Source: Rhodospirillales bacterium (GTDB lineage: Bacteria; Pseudomonadota; Alphaproteobacteria; Reyranellales; Reyranellaceae). From it: a stretch of 42,595 nucleotides of DNA. The notes under the pieces were generated by a model, which saw only the letters and a list, made by a program, of their open reading frames with translations, was not told where the DNA came from and did not search any database. Both the position numbers and the translations under genes were made by a program. Numbering within the stretch: the first letter of the stretch is position 1; every line of letters begins with the position of its first letter. Of this stretch, positions 1-7,781 are shown one piece after another. The stretch is taken from contig WHTW01000055.1 of the NCBI GenBank assembly GCA_009377525.1, positions 1 through 42,595 on the forward strand. Reading direction: 5' to 3'.

Positions 1-149
1 AGAACATGAAACTGCTGCCCGCATTTCTACTGTCTCACTCACAGGGTGCGGTTCAGCCATCACGTGTCGGCCCGGACCGCGCAGTGTCTCGATGAAGTCG
101 GTCAAGCCCGCAATCTGCGTTTTGAGACTTGTTGCTGAGCGCGCAAAGC

Positions 150-318
150 TGCCGTCGACATAGTCACTCTTCCCCCGCAGCGCCAAGCGCGTCGATGGCC
201 GGCGGTATCGGTGGGATCAGTCCAGGCCGGTGCGCGTCAGCAGCTTGACCTGGCCGCCGTCAATCCGGGCTTGCATGCGGTAGCCGTCGTATTTGATCTC
301 ATGCAGCCAGCCGCCGCC
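150..318 (-). pseudogene. Remnant of an ATP-dependent DNA ligase (LigD-type)
   Basis: The minus-strand translation over 318-220 contains a motif-I-like segment, HEIKYDGYRMQAR, followed by LLTRTGLD. This is the nucleotidyl-lysine region of ATP-dependent DNA ligases of the LigD type, where the lysine is adenylated. Directly after LTRTGLD comes an in-frame TGA (217-219) where ligases usually have Trp. The reading then continues with HRY and KSDYVDG, which resembles the next conserved ligase stretch. No start and no rest of the gene are present, so this is a decayed fragment of roughly 55 codons. It lies beyond the 3' end of the truncated merA copy and is junk at the island edge rather than a working gene. 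Confidence 0.55.
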
Positions 319-376
319 CGTCGCCGCAGCCGCCACCGGTCTGACACCCGCACCACGAAGTTTCGTGGTTTTGTAC

Positions 377-434
377 GCGATGGCACCCCAGCGTGGATGA
401 AACTGATAACGACGTTTCCGCTGCCGCACTGTGA
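377..434 (+). repeat. 58-bp direct repeat, left copy
   Basis: This 58-bp stretch runs from GCGATGGC to GCACTGTGA and recurs in the same orientation at 17893-17950 with 6 mismatches by my count. The two copies bracket the whole metal-resistance block. They may be the ends of a lost mobile element or recombination sites. I could not assign them to a named IS. Confidence 0.75.
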
Positions 435-544
435 GCGCGTATCCCGCAAATCGCCAACGTCGCCTGGAATGCGATCCTCCACGCCATCTCTCTACGACGA
501 CTGTGCGATGCTTCAAACAAGTTGCAGGCGCCCGGTTGCCATCG

Positions 545-943
545 CTATCCGGCGCAGCAGGACAGCTTGGCAACATCCTTGCTGAACGAAAGCGCCGCGA
601 GCTTCAGGCCCTCGACGGTGGTGAGAGATACGGAAAGATCGTATCCGCGAGGTCGTCGACGGTGAGGCCCTGCCGGATCGCGAGCGCCGCGGTCTGGATG
701 CTGTCGGCTCCCTCCGGCGCGAGGACATGCGCGCCGAGCAGCCGGCCGCGGTCAGCGTCGGCCACGAGCTTGATGAGCCCGCGGGTGTCGCGGGCGGCGA
801 GCGCGCGTGGCACCTGGTCGAGACCAATCGTCGAGACACGGACGGCATGCCCGGCCGCACGCGCCGCGGCCTCGGTCAGGCCGACGCTCGCCACCTGCGG
901 ATCGGTGAATACGATCGCGGGCATGGCGCTGTTGTCGTAGCGC
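545..943 (-). pseudogene. merA: Truncated, frameshifted merA 3' fragment
   Basis: This duplicates the last ~130 codons of the mercuric reductase encoded further right. The translation carries RYDNSAMPA, FTDPQVASVGLTEAAAR and the dimerisation-domain stretch up to DDLADTIFPYL. An extra GA near 624-631 (GTGAGAGATACGG where the intact gene has GTGAGATACGG) then shifts the frame. After the shift the reading resumes as VEGLKLAAL and ends KLSCCAG plus a stop, so even the C-terminal cysteine pair that passes Hg(II) to the active site is still recognisable. The FAD and NAD domains and the redox-active cysteines are absent, so it cannot work. Upstream of about 943 the similarity stops abruptly. It is the terminal piece of a minus-strand run that also contains merB and the variant merT/merP. 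Confidence 0.85.
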
Positions 944-1054
944 TGATGGTGTGGGTGATAGTCGGCCAGCGCCAGCACAGGGCAACGTCACAGATCGAAG
1001 ATCAGGAGAAGCGTGATGTCGGGCACGACCGGCTGGGAATCTTTGTCGTCGATT

Positions 1055-1693
1055 TTATTTTTCGCCTGGCTGGGGCCGATGGCCTTTTGCGAGGGCTTCT
1101 TGGAAGGCCGTCATCCCTGCTTCGTCGAGATTCTCTCGCGCCACTTTCACCAATTGATCATTCCGCTGCTGTACATTTGCCCGGGCCGGTTCTTGGCTTA
1201 CCGGTTTGGGTTGACCGGTCTCACCGGTGAACTGTCGTTTGAAGACCTCAGCAAAGCCACTCTCCAGTGCCTTTGTCGTCTCGTCCGTAAGCGGAACCTC
1301 GGACTGAATTCGGCGAACCAAGCGCGCGGCGATGATGTCAGCTTCCTCCATGCTGAGACTGACCGTCTGTGCACTGCGATACCAACCATCGCCTGAAAGG
1401 AAACTAGTAGCTGCCGTCTCGCGAGCTTTCCCGACGGTCTCCGTTGCGACGTTCTTTTCGAATTCCTCGAAAAGCGCCACGACGGTTTTGGCGCGCGAAT
1501 CACGACTTGAACTCTTTGATCCAACCACCGCGAGCATGCTTCCCGCTCGGTTGACCCAAGCTTCCGAAATCCCGGGATCGCTCTCCAGCGCCAGCAGAAT
1601 CGGCCTGGCACGGCTGCCGCACGCGATCTCAGGCGCTGCCAGGCACTGCAGTGGGACTTGGAACAAGCTCACGAGATCTGCTTTGACCTTCAT
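1055..1693 (-). CDS. Unrecognised protein with an N-terminal HMA-like segment
   Basis: A 212-residue protein of no family I can name with confidence. The start is supported by GAGGA a few bases before ATG. The first ~60 residues look like a diverged ferredoxin-like HMA fold: a strand, a loop with CGSRARP, a helix ending ESDPGISEAWVN, then a strand. In true HMA domains the loop would read CxxC; here only one cysteine of that motif remains, with another (CLAAPEIAC) eight residues before it. The remainder is charged and helical, with no membrane segment or signal peptide. It sits 89 bp after merP-like and before the merA fragment, all on the minus strand, so a role in mercury handling is a guess from context. 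Confidence 0.6.
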   Translation of the reverse strand: MKVKADLVSLFQVPLQCLAAPEIACGSRARPILLALESDPGISEAWVNRAGSMLAVVGSKSSSRDSRAKTVVALFEEFEKNVATETVGKARETAATSFLSGDGWYRSAQTVSLSMEEADIIAARLVRRIQSEVPLTDETTKALESGFAEVFKRQFTGETGQPKPVSQEPARANVQQRNDQLVKVARENLDEAGMTAFQEALAKGHRPQPGEK

Positions 1694-1781
1694 TCTGCTA
1701 TCCTCGGCGTGGCTTCGGCACTGAAATCGGGCACGATCGCCTGGTGATCTGCCTCTCCAGGGATCCTGTTACCGCTACGTC

Positions 1782-2075
1782 TCATCCCCCTGAGCCTGCG
1801 AGACGAGCCGGGTAACCAGCCTCAGCGCTCGCGGCGGCAATTGCGTCCGGTGTCGTCTGAGCATCGTCGAAGGTCACGACTGCCGCCCGACTTGCGGCCA
1901 AGATCTTCACGCGACTGACACCGGGAACGGCGGCGATGGCTTGGCGTGCTTCATAGGCAAATGCAATGCAGGACATGTTGTCGACGGCAAGCTCCACGGT
2001 TCGCTCGCCGGCGAGAGCATTGCCTGTGATCGAGAGTGACATGATCTGAGCTGATAAAACGCTAAGGCGCTTCAT
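1782..2075 (-). CDS. MerP-like periplasmic protein lacking the CxxC motif
   Basis: A 97-residue MerP homologue. It has a signal peptide (MKRLSVLSAQ through NALAGERT), then VDNMSC, AAVPGVSRV, VTFDDAQT and EAGYPAR, all aligning with the canonical MerP in this window. MerP normally captures periplasmic Hg(II) with the two cysteines of MTCASC. Here the motif reads MSCIAF: Cys36 is kept and Cys39 is Phe. Two-thiol binding as in MerP is therefore impossible within one molecule. I start at 2075 rather than at the ATG at 2099, because the later one begins a typical signal peptide. It follows the MerT-like gene by 20 bp. It could be decaying, or adapted to a ligand that needs one thiol. Confidence 0.8.
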   Translation of the reverse strand: MKRLSVLSAQIMSLSITGNALAGERTVELAVDNMSCIAFAYEARQAIAAVPGVSRVKILAASRAAVVTFDDAQTTPDAIAAASAEAGYPARLAGSGG

Positions 2076-2095
2076 TTTTCCATTTCTCCATAGCA

Positions 2096-2518
2096 TCAAT
2101 GGATGCCGACCAGTGCTGGTCCGAGATAATTGAATGCGACTGCTGCCGCGACCAGAGTGGTGGCACTCCAGAGCGAGAACTTAACGAGCCGGTTTGGAGA
2201 GAGCTGGGCCCCAGCTCCGACTTTGGCATGGGCTTTCCTCGGCTTCCAATATACGAGGTAGTAGCCAAGTCCGAGTTGTGCCGCAGCCAACGCGAAGAAG
2301 AGCGGCTGGTAGGGAGCGAGCCCTGACAGATCGCCGAGCCACGCCGTGCCCACGCCAAAGCTGAGCAAGATCAGCGTCAGAGGACAACTGATCGCCTTCA
2401 GCGCAACGAGAATGGCTCCGGCTGAAGCCAAGCTCACATTGCGGGTGGTGCGATCCGCGCGCTGGACGCCATCGGACTGGGTTGCCGGTTCGGCGATCGT
2501 TCGTGCCTGTACTTCCAT
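2096..2518 (-). CDS. MerT-like inner-membrane protein with the cysteines lost
   Basis: A 140-residue homologue of MerT, the three-helix membrane protein that takes Hg(II) from MerP into the cytoplasm. The shared pattern is clear: GAILVALKA, GTAWLGDLSGLAPYQPLF, YYLVYWKPRKA and a third helix near the C terminus. MerT normally has a Cys-Cys pair in helix 1 and two more cysteines on the cytoplasmic loop. Here the pair is Cys45-Pro46, and the loop after YWKPR contains no cysteine. Three of four metal ligands are therefore missing, in parallel with the adjoining MerP-like protein. It lies 27 bp after merB. Either it transports something other than inorganic Hg(II), such as an organomercurial, or it is a non-functional paralogue that still has an intact frame. 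Confidence 0.82.
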   Translation of the reverse strand: MEVQARTIAEPATQSDGVQRADRTTRNVSLASAGAILVALKAISCPLTLILLSFGVGTAWLGDLSGLAPYQPLFFALAAAQLGLGYYLVYWKPRKAHAKVGAGAQLSPNRLVKFSLWSATTLVAAAVAFNYLGPALVGIH

Positions 2519-2545
2519 GGCGTATTCTTTCCCTCATGAGTTCGA

Positions 2546-3217
2546 TTACGCCGCGTCCGCCCGGAGCCGGGCCAGTTCCGCCCCGAACACGCGTGCGTTG
2601 GAGCGCCTGGCGAACGCGAAAGCCTCGTCGAGCGACAGCAGCAGGGTCTCGGGGTGTTTCGCCTGCCAGCGTTCTCCCGACGCGTTCGAAGCGAAGAAGA
2701 AGATGAAATGGCAAACCGACGCCCTGAGCCGGGGGTTCGATGTGAAGTCCGCGGTCTGCGGGCGCACCATGGACACCACGATGCCGGTCGGTTCGACGGC
2801 CTCGACGCGAGTAGGCGACACTGTGAGACGATTCAACTGGTCCGTCTCGGGATCGCGCGTTTCGATCTTGGCGGTTTCGCCGAGGAGTTCCGGGTAAAGC
2901 AAGGTGTCCACCGCGCACCAGGCCCACAATTTGCGTTCGTTGATCGTGAGCTGGTGGTGCGTAGGTTTCACCGAAAGTCCCCAGAAACCCTGGATTCGGC
3001 CTCCTTCGTCTTTATGGATGAACGGGCTTAGCGCCGAGTCTTTCGTGAAGGTCTCTGCCTTCTCGACCGGCGTGCCAAGCGCCTCGGCGAGCTGGCCAAT
3101 GGCTACGGGCTCGCCTTTGGCCAACTCATGGAGCAGCACCATGCCGTGCCGCTGATCCTCGGGCGACACCGCCGGAAGGCGGCGCGACAGCTCGTCCATC
3201 ATCGCAATCCTGTTCAT
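2546..3217 (-). CDS. merB: Organomercurial lyase MerB
   Basis: Alkylmercury lyase protonates the carbon-mercury bond of organomercurials in the cytoplasm, giving a hydrocarbon and Hg(II) for MerA to reduce. The protein has 223 residues, close to the family's ~212. An N-terminal helical domain is followed by the catalytic core with WAWCAVDTL (Cys101, Asp104) and RASVCHFIFFFAS (Cys169). These correspond to the Cys96/Asp99/Cys159 triad of the plasmid-encoded enzyme, so it should be active. No MerR-type dyad lies in the 224 bp before it, so it is either read through from the operon upstream or has a promoter I cannot see. It leads a set with merT-like and merP-like. Together with the MerB-MerA fusion it gives the locus two lyases. 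Confidence 0.92.
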   Translation of the reverse strand: MNRIAMMDELSRRLPAVSPEDQRHGMVLLHELAKGEPVAIGQLAEALGTPVEKAETFTKDSALSPFIHKDEGGRIQGFWGLSVKPTHHQLTINERKLWAWCAVDTLLYPELLGETAKIETRDPETDQLNRLTVSPTRVEAVEPTGIVVSMVRPQTADFTSNPRLRASVCHFIFFFASNASGERWQAKHPETLLLSLDEAFAFARRSNARVFGAELARLRADAA

Positions 3218-3441
3218 GACGATTCATCTCCTTTCAGGACGCGCCCCTGGTGATCCGATCGCTGCGAAACAGCCCTCGCTCCGAAGATCGGTGTCATCGC
3301 AAGCTCGCGGTCTAAGCGCGTCGTGTTGTGTCGCCCTATCTACCCATGACGGGAGAATCGCGTCTTGAACCGGATTAGCCGCCGAGTGGGTGTGCGACAA
3401 AACGTGCGCGAAAGTTGGTCATGAATCCCTCAACGTCATTC

Positions 3442-4380
3442 TCACCTGCCAAGGTAGCGGCGAAACCAATCGGTCACGACTGCGTCGACTCGTTGCGCGC
3501 TGGCAGTTTGCGGTGCCGGTTCGATCCCGGGTGAGTCGGCCAAAGCATGGGCCATCTCGGGCACGCTCACGACGCTTATGCGGTCGGGATCGGCGTAGAA
3601 ACCGAGCAGGGCGTCTCGGAAGGCCGTAGCAGGCTCACGGAACGCTGCGACGTCGTCGGCTCCAGTTACCAGCAGCACGGCCGGTTGCGGGTTCCGCCGA
3701 GCGACCTCGGTGGCCCGGGCGACAAAATCGAACCGGGCGGCCACCACGCGCGACGCTTCCGTCCACGCGTAGGTCGCTGAGTCATGGTGCGAGTGCCCTG
3801 TCATGACCGGCTCGAGCTGCACCACCGGGCTTATCAGCGCCGCTGCCGTCACGGGGAGCTTCCCCTCGGAGAGAAGGAGCAAGGCGACCGCCGATCCCAT
3901 CGAGCCTCCGACCAGCCCGATCGGTCCGTCTTCAATCGGCAACTCCGCCCGCAGAGCCTCGATTGCGGCTGGCGCCTCGGCCGCGGCCTGTTCAACGACA
4001 GGGGCGAACACCTTGAGCACGAAGTCCTCGGCGCTGAGGCGCAGGACCTCGTCGAACCCACCGGCGGGAGACCGAGCCCCGAACATCGGGAGTCCCAGAT
4101 ACACCCGCCAGGCTTGCACCTCCGCCAAGGGCAAGGCCGAGGCCAGCGCCGCTTCCGTCCGCGGTGGGTCCATCAGGTGCCAGGCCACCACCAGCGGCGC
4201 GCGCTTCGTCCGGTCGCCGGCAGGCGGCAGGGCGACATACGGTACCCCCGCCGCCACCCCCGTGATCGGCTTATACTTATCCAGGGCTTGCTCCCCGCCG
4301 GTAGCCCGCTCTGCGGGCAAGGCGAGCATCGTCAGCATAAGCCCCAGCGCGCATGCGGTGCTGGGTATAGGGTGCTTCAT
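3442..4380 (-). CDS. Exported alpha/beta-hydrolase, substrate unknown
   Basis: A 312-residue protein with a signal peptide (hydrophobic core ALGLMLTMLALP) and then an alpha/beta-hydrolase fold. The nucleophile elbow is GGSMG (Ser160), the acid is probably in GADDV, and the histidine is probably in EMAHALAD near the C terminus. This is the usual order for serine hydrolases, so an esterase-type activity in the periplasm is likely, but the substrate cannot be read. The start at 4380 has GGAGGGAG just upstream, so the longer open frame is not used. It follows the AraC-type regulator by 119 bp on the same strand and is embedded between two mercury gene sets. A link to organomercurial or other ester detoxification is only inference. 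Confidence 0.82.
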   Translation of the reverse strand: MKHPIPSTACALGLMLTMLALPAERATGGEQALDKYKPITGVAAGVPYVALPPAGDRTKRAPLVVAWHLMDPPRTEAALASALPLAEVQAWRVYLGLPMFGARSPAGGFDEVLRLSAEDFVLKVFAPVVEQAAAEAPAAIEALRAELPIEDGPIGLVGGSMGSAVALLLLSEGKLPVTAAALISPVVQLEPVMTGHSHHDSATYAWTEASRVVAARFDFVARATEVARRNPQPAVLLVTGADDVAAFREPATAFRDALLGFYADPDRISVVSVPEMAHALADSPGIEPAPQTASAQRVDAVVTDWFRRYLGR

Positions 4381-4499
4381 CGACTCCCTCCATGCAGCGC
4401 GTGGGCCGCTGATCAGCGGTGCGGCCAGATGGCAGCGCCGGAGCAAACCCAACGAGGAGAGTTTGTACCCGCGGCGGGAGAGGCCCGTCTTGAAGCGGA

Positions 4500-5339
4500 T
4501 TAACGTGCGACGAAACGCGTGCGGAAGAGGCCCGGGGTCATGCCGACCAGCCGCCGGAACGTTTTGGTGAAGTGGCTCTGGTCGGCGAAGCCGGCGTCGA
4601 ACGCGATCTCCGAGAGCGGATCCCGCGACGCCGTGAGCCGATGGCAGGCGAACTCGACGCGCCGCTGGCGGATGTAGTGCCCCACCGTGCACCCGAAGCG
4701 TCGGCGGAACTCGCGGGCGAGGTGCACGTGGTGAACGCCGGCCGCCTGCGCGAGGCTCTCGAGCGTGTGATGTTGACGAGACTCGTCCTCGATCTGCTCC
4801 TGCACACGCTTGAGCCACGGCGGCGGCGTGCTTCGCGTTTCAAGACCGGGCCGCTCACCGAGCTCCACGAGCAGGGCGAACACGGTATTTTCCACGGAGG
4901 TAGAGGACAGATCGTCTCCCAACTCGAGCTCCCAGCGAAGTTGGAATGCGAGCCAATGGGGAGGGGCGCGGCGCGGGGCGTCGAAGGGTTCGAAATCAGG
5001 CAGGGCTTCGGCCGCGCCCAGGAGCACCGTCGGATCGATATCGACGGTCACGCAACGGATGCCTGCGGCCGAAATGTGAGCGCCGTATACCTGCCCGGGC
5101 GGCTGGAACAGAAGTGACGCCGGGCCGCAGCGCAGCCGGGTCCGACCCCAATCCAATTGGTAACCTCCTTCGACTGTGAGGCAGAGGTGTGCCCATTTGT
5201 GCGACTGCGTCGGGAACATTCGTGCGGAGTCATAGACCGTCTCACAGAGCCTGAAGCCCGGCACGTCGAGCGTCCTCAGCGGCCGCACGCAACCGAGTCC
5301 ATTCGGGTCACGGGACCGATGGTCTAGCCGGCGCAGCAC
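4500..5339 (-). CDS. AraC-family transcriptional regulator
   Basis: A 279-residue regulator with the usual layout: an N-terminal cupin-like sensing domain of ~170 residues and a C-terminal double helix-turn-helix. The second half shows HTLESLAQAAGVHHVHLAREF and, in the second HTH, EIAFDAGFADQSHFTKTFRR followed by GMTPGLFR, the family signature. The start is a GTG that overlaps the end of the merB-merA fusion gene by 16 bp, so it is probably translationally coupled to it. An AraC regulator inside a mer operon is uncommon. It may control the following hydrolase gene in response to an organic ligand. The similar 3' end found again near 3361-3410 suggests that a second copy once existed. Confidence 0.88.
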   Translation of the reverse strand: MLRRLDHRSRDPNGLGCVRPLRTLDVPGFRLCETVYDSARMFPTQSHKWAHLCLTVEGGYQLDWGRTRLRCGPASLLFQPPGQVYGAHISAAGIRCVTVDIDPTVLLGAAEALPDFEPFDAPRRAPPHWLAFQLRWELELGDDLSSTSVENTVFALLVELGERPGLETRSTPPPWLKRVQEQIEDESRQHHTLESLAQAAGVHHVHLAREFRRRFGCTVGHYIRQRRVEFACHRLTASRDPLSEIAFDAGFADQSHFTKTFRRLVGMTPGLFRTRFVAR

Positions 5340-7624
5340 GAGAGCTTCGCCACATCCTTGTCGAAAGCAAGAGCCGCGAGCTTCAGGCCCTCGACGGTGG
5401 TGAGATACGGAAAGATCGTATCCGCGAGGTCGTCGACGGTGAGGCCCTGCCGGATCGCGAGCGCCGCGGTCTGGATGCTGTCGGCTCCCTCCGGCGCGAG
5501 GACATGCGCGCCGAGCAGCCGGCCGTTGCCGGCGTCGGCCACGAGCTTGATCAGCCCGCGGGTATCGCGGGCAGCAAGCGCGCGCGGCACCTGGTCGAGA
5601 CCGATCGTCGAGACGCGAACGGTGTGCATGGATGCACGCGCCGCGGCCTCCGTCAGGCCGACGCTCGCCACCTGCGGGTCGGTGAATACGACGGCGGGCA
5701 TGGCGCTGTTGTCGTAGCGCAGGCTGTCGCCATTGAGGGCGTTCTTCGCCGCGAGCTTGGCACCGTAGGCGGCCATATAGACGAACTGGTCGCGGCCGGT
5801 GACGTCGCCGGCGGCATAGATGCCGACGTGGGTCGTACGCATGCGATCATCAATGACGATGCCGCCCCTAGACGAGACGGCGATCCGGTGTTCGGCGAGC
5901 CCTAGTCCTTCAATGTTGGGCGTGCGGCCGGTGGCGATCAGTACCCGGTCGGCATCGATCGTCGTGTTCTGGCCGTCGCGCGCGATCGTAAGAGCAACCC
6001 CGTTCTCGGTCTTGCGGATCGCGCGGTAGGCGATGCCGGCGACCACGGTGATTCCCTCGCCTTCGAAATACCCCGTCAGCGCAGCGCCGATCTCGGGCTC
6101 GGCCTCGGGGAGCAGATGGGACCGGCAAACGAGCGTCACCTTGACGCCGGCGCGGGCGAACATCTGGGCGAGCTCCGCCCCGATATAGCCGCCGCCGATC
6201 ACGAGCAGCGACCGCGGCAGCTCCTCGAGGTCGAGCGCCGTCGTGCTCGTAAGATAGGCTACGGTCTCGATGCCGGGGATGGCGGGGATCGCAGGCCGTG
6301 CGCCGGTCGCGATGATGATCTTGCCGGCGGGAATGCGCGTGCCGTCCACCTCGACACCACCTTCCACGAGGCGCGCCGGCCCTTCGCGATAGGCGATGCC
6401 GTTGTAGGCGGGGAGCAGGTCAATGTACTTGGCCTGGCGTAGTTCCGTGACGAGCGCGTCCTTCTGATGAACGGTCCCCCGCCAGTCGGTCACTTCGGCC
6501 TCGGCCGTGATGCCGGCGAAGCGTGCTGCTACGCGAGCGTTGTGAAGTGCCTCCGCAGCGCGGATCAGGGTCTTCGACGGCACGCAGCCGATGTTGACGC
6601 AGGTGCCGCCGACGGTGTCGCTGCCGATGAGCGCCACCTGCGCGCCCTGATCGGCGGCCGTGATCGAAGCCGAGAAGCCGGCCGACCCGGCGCCAATGAC
6701 GAGGAGATCGTAGGCGCCGCCCTTGCGCCCGTTCGTGCGGAAGCGACGGTCTGCTACTACGCCGTTCTTCGATGCCGGGTCGGCCGACGGTCGTGACGTG
6801 CCGCGGGTCCGGATATCACTGCCGGAGCGCTCCGCTGCCTCGAGGCCGGCAAGGCTTGGCCCGAAGAGCGCCCGACCGGCCTCGAGCGCTTCCTCGATCG
6901 ACAACCGAGAGCCTGGCTCGTCCGCGGAACGGTCGCGGCGCCAGGCGGAAAGATGGTCATCCGAGCAGAAAAAGGCCGTCGTCGCGCACAGCGAGTTCGC
7001 TGCGCACGCGCCTTCGTAGCGGACGCTGAGCCACACGACGGCCGTCGGTGGCTCGACCTGGGCCAACGCCCTGCCTCGATCACGCGTTGTGATCCGGATT
7101 GGCGCGCCACAGTGGCGGCAGCTCGATGTGATCGCGATGTCGTGGCCGGTCATGGCACCGATGCCGAGCGCGTCGACCGCGCACATGGCATTGAGCGTGC
7201 GTCCATTCTGTGTGACCCGGTGGCCGGTGTCGCGGTCGGTGAAGGGATAGGCGCCGACGATCTTGTCGCCGTCGAGCACGACAAGGTCGCGACGGCGGAG
7301 ATCTTGGAGCAGCGACTGGATGGCCGTCTCGCTGAGCGCCGCGCACTCCGCAAGCGCGCCTGGGGTCGGGGCCCGTCCGTGTTCGGCGTAGAGCTGAAGC
7401 AACGCAACGCGCACGCGGTCCGTGGCCGGGTCGTAGCCGCTCCAGCGGCTGAGCACATGGTCGGAGCCGACCATGGCCAGCAGGGCGTCTTTGATCGCGG
7501 GCGACGAAACCACCGACCAGTCCGGAAACGTCACGCCCGGCCGCACGGCATAGCTCGGCAGTGTCGCAGATGCGGACGCCGCAGCCTTGTCCCGGGACGA
7601 GGAGGATGCACAGCATTCGTTCAT
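5324..7624 (-). CDS. merA: MerB-MerA fusion: organomercurial lyase plus mercuric reductase
   Basis: One 766-residue polypeptide with two enzymes. Residues ~40-265 are a MerB-type lyase domain with a helical N-terminal part and the catalytic triad NAMCAVD (Cys148, Asp151) and SLCATTAFFC (Cys213). It also has an extra CRHC pair (169/172) not needed in MerB. A linker follows, then from ~304 a full MerA: FAD-binding GAGSAG (311-316), redox pair GGTCVNIGCVPS (Cys342/Cys347), NAD site GGGYIGAE, second FAD motif IYAAGDVTG, and a C-terminal KLSCCAG. MerA normally starts with an HMA domain; here MerB takes that place. The fusion could pass Hg(II) from the lyase straight to the reductase. The start at 7624 follows AAGGAAG; the longer open frame overlaps merP and is unlikely. 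Confidence 0.93.
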   Translation of the reverse strand: MNECCASSSSRDKAAASASATLPSYAVRPGVTFPDWSVVSSPAIKDALLAMVGSDHVLSRWSGYDPATDRVRVALLQLYAEHGRAPTPGALAECAALSETAIQSLLQDLRRRDLVVLDGDKIVGAYPFTDRDTGHRVTQNGRTLNAMCAVDALGIGAMTGHDIAITSSCRHCGAPIRITTRDRGRALAQVEPPTAVVWLSVRYEGACAANSLCATTAFFCSDDHLSAWRRDRSADEPGSRLSIEEALEAGRALFGPSLAGLEAAERSGSDIRTRGTSRPSADPASKNGVVADRRFRTNGRKGGAYDLLVIGAGSAGFSASITAADQGAQVALIGSDTVGGTCVNIGCVPSKTLIRAAEALHNARVAARFAGITAEAEVTDWRGTVHQKDALVTELRQAKYIDLLPAYNGIAYREGPARLVEGGVEVDGTRIPAGKIIIATGARPAIPAIPGIETVAYLTSTTALDLEELPRSLLVIGGGYIGAELAQMFARAGVKVTLVCRSHLLPEAEPEIGAALTGYFEGEGITVVAGIAYRAIRKTENGVALTIARDGQNTTIDADRVLIATGRTPNIEGLGLAEHRIAVSSRGGIVIDDRMRTTHVGIYAAGDVTGRDQFVYMAAYGAKLAAKNALNGDSLRYDNSAMPAVVFTDPQVASVGLTEAAARASMHTVRVSTIGLDQVPRALAARDTRGLIKLVADAGNGRLLGAHVLAPEGADSIQTAALAIRQGLTVDDLADTIFPYLTTVEGLKLAALAFDKDVAKLSCCAG

Positions 7625-7628
7625 GGCT

Positions 7629-7781
7629 TCACGCCTTCCTTGTGGATCTCCGTCTCGCGGCAGGCTTCTTTGGTGCGACGGCGATGGAGACCCCACGCGC
7701 GGCAAGAAGCGGCGTCGCGCAACAGATCGCGGCGAGGATGGCGCCCGCCGTATCTGCGCGGACCAGGGCGCTGTCATTCAT
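7629..7781 (-). CDS. Short MerF-like membrane protein (50 residues, probably truncated)
   Basis: A small open frame whose ATG overlaps the end of merP (GATGAATGA holds both the start and the merP stop). It ends 4 bp before the merB-merA start, so it is placed exactly as a mer transport gene would be. Residues 10-28 read TAGAILAAICCATPLLAA, matching the first helix of MerF with its vicinal cysteines. MerF proteins are ~80 residues with a second helix and a second cysteine pair. Here the C-terminal half is instead basic (PKKPAARRRSTRKA). It may be a MerF relic that survives for translational coupling, or a one-helix mercury-binding peptide. Confidence 0.6.
   Translation of the reverse strand: MNDSALVRADTAGAILAAICCATPLLAARGVSIAVAPKKPAARRRSTRKA

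Noticed and set aside
3218..3441. MerR-type operator expected before the stand-alone merB
   Set aside because: I looked for CTGTAG/CTACAG, CCGTAC/GTACGG and TTGAC with a 19-bp spacer and found none in this gap.
7625..7777. 51-residue N-terminal extension of the MerB-MerA fusion
   Set aside because: It overlaps the MerF-like frame and merP, is basic and low in complexity, and the ATG at 7624 has a good ribosome-binding site.
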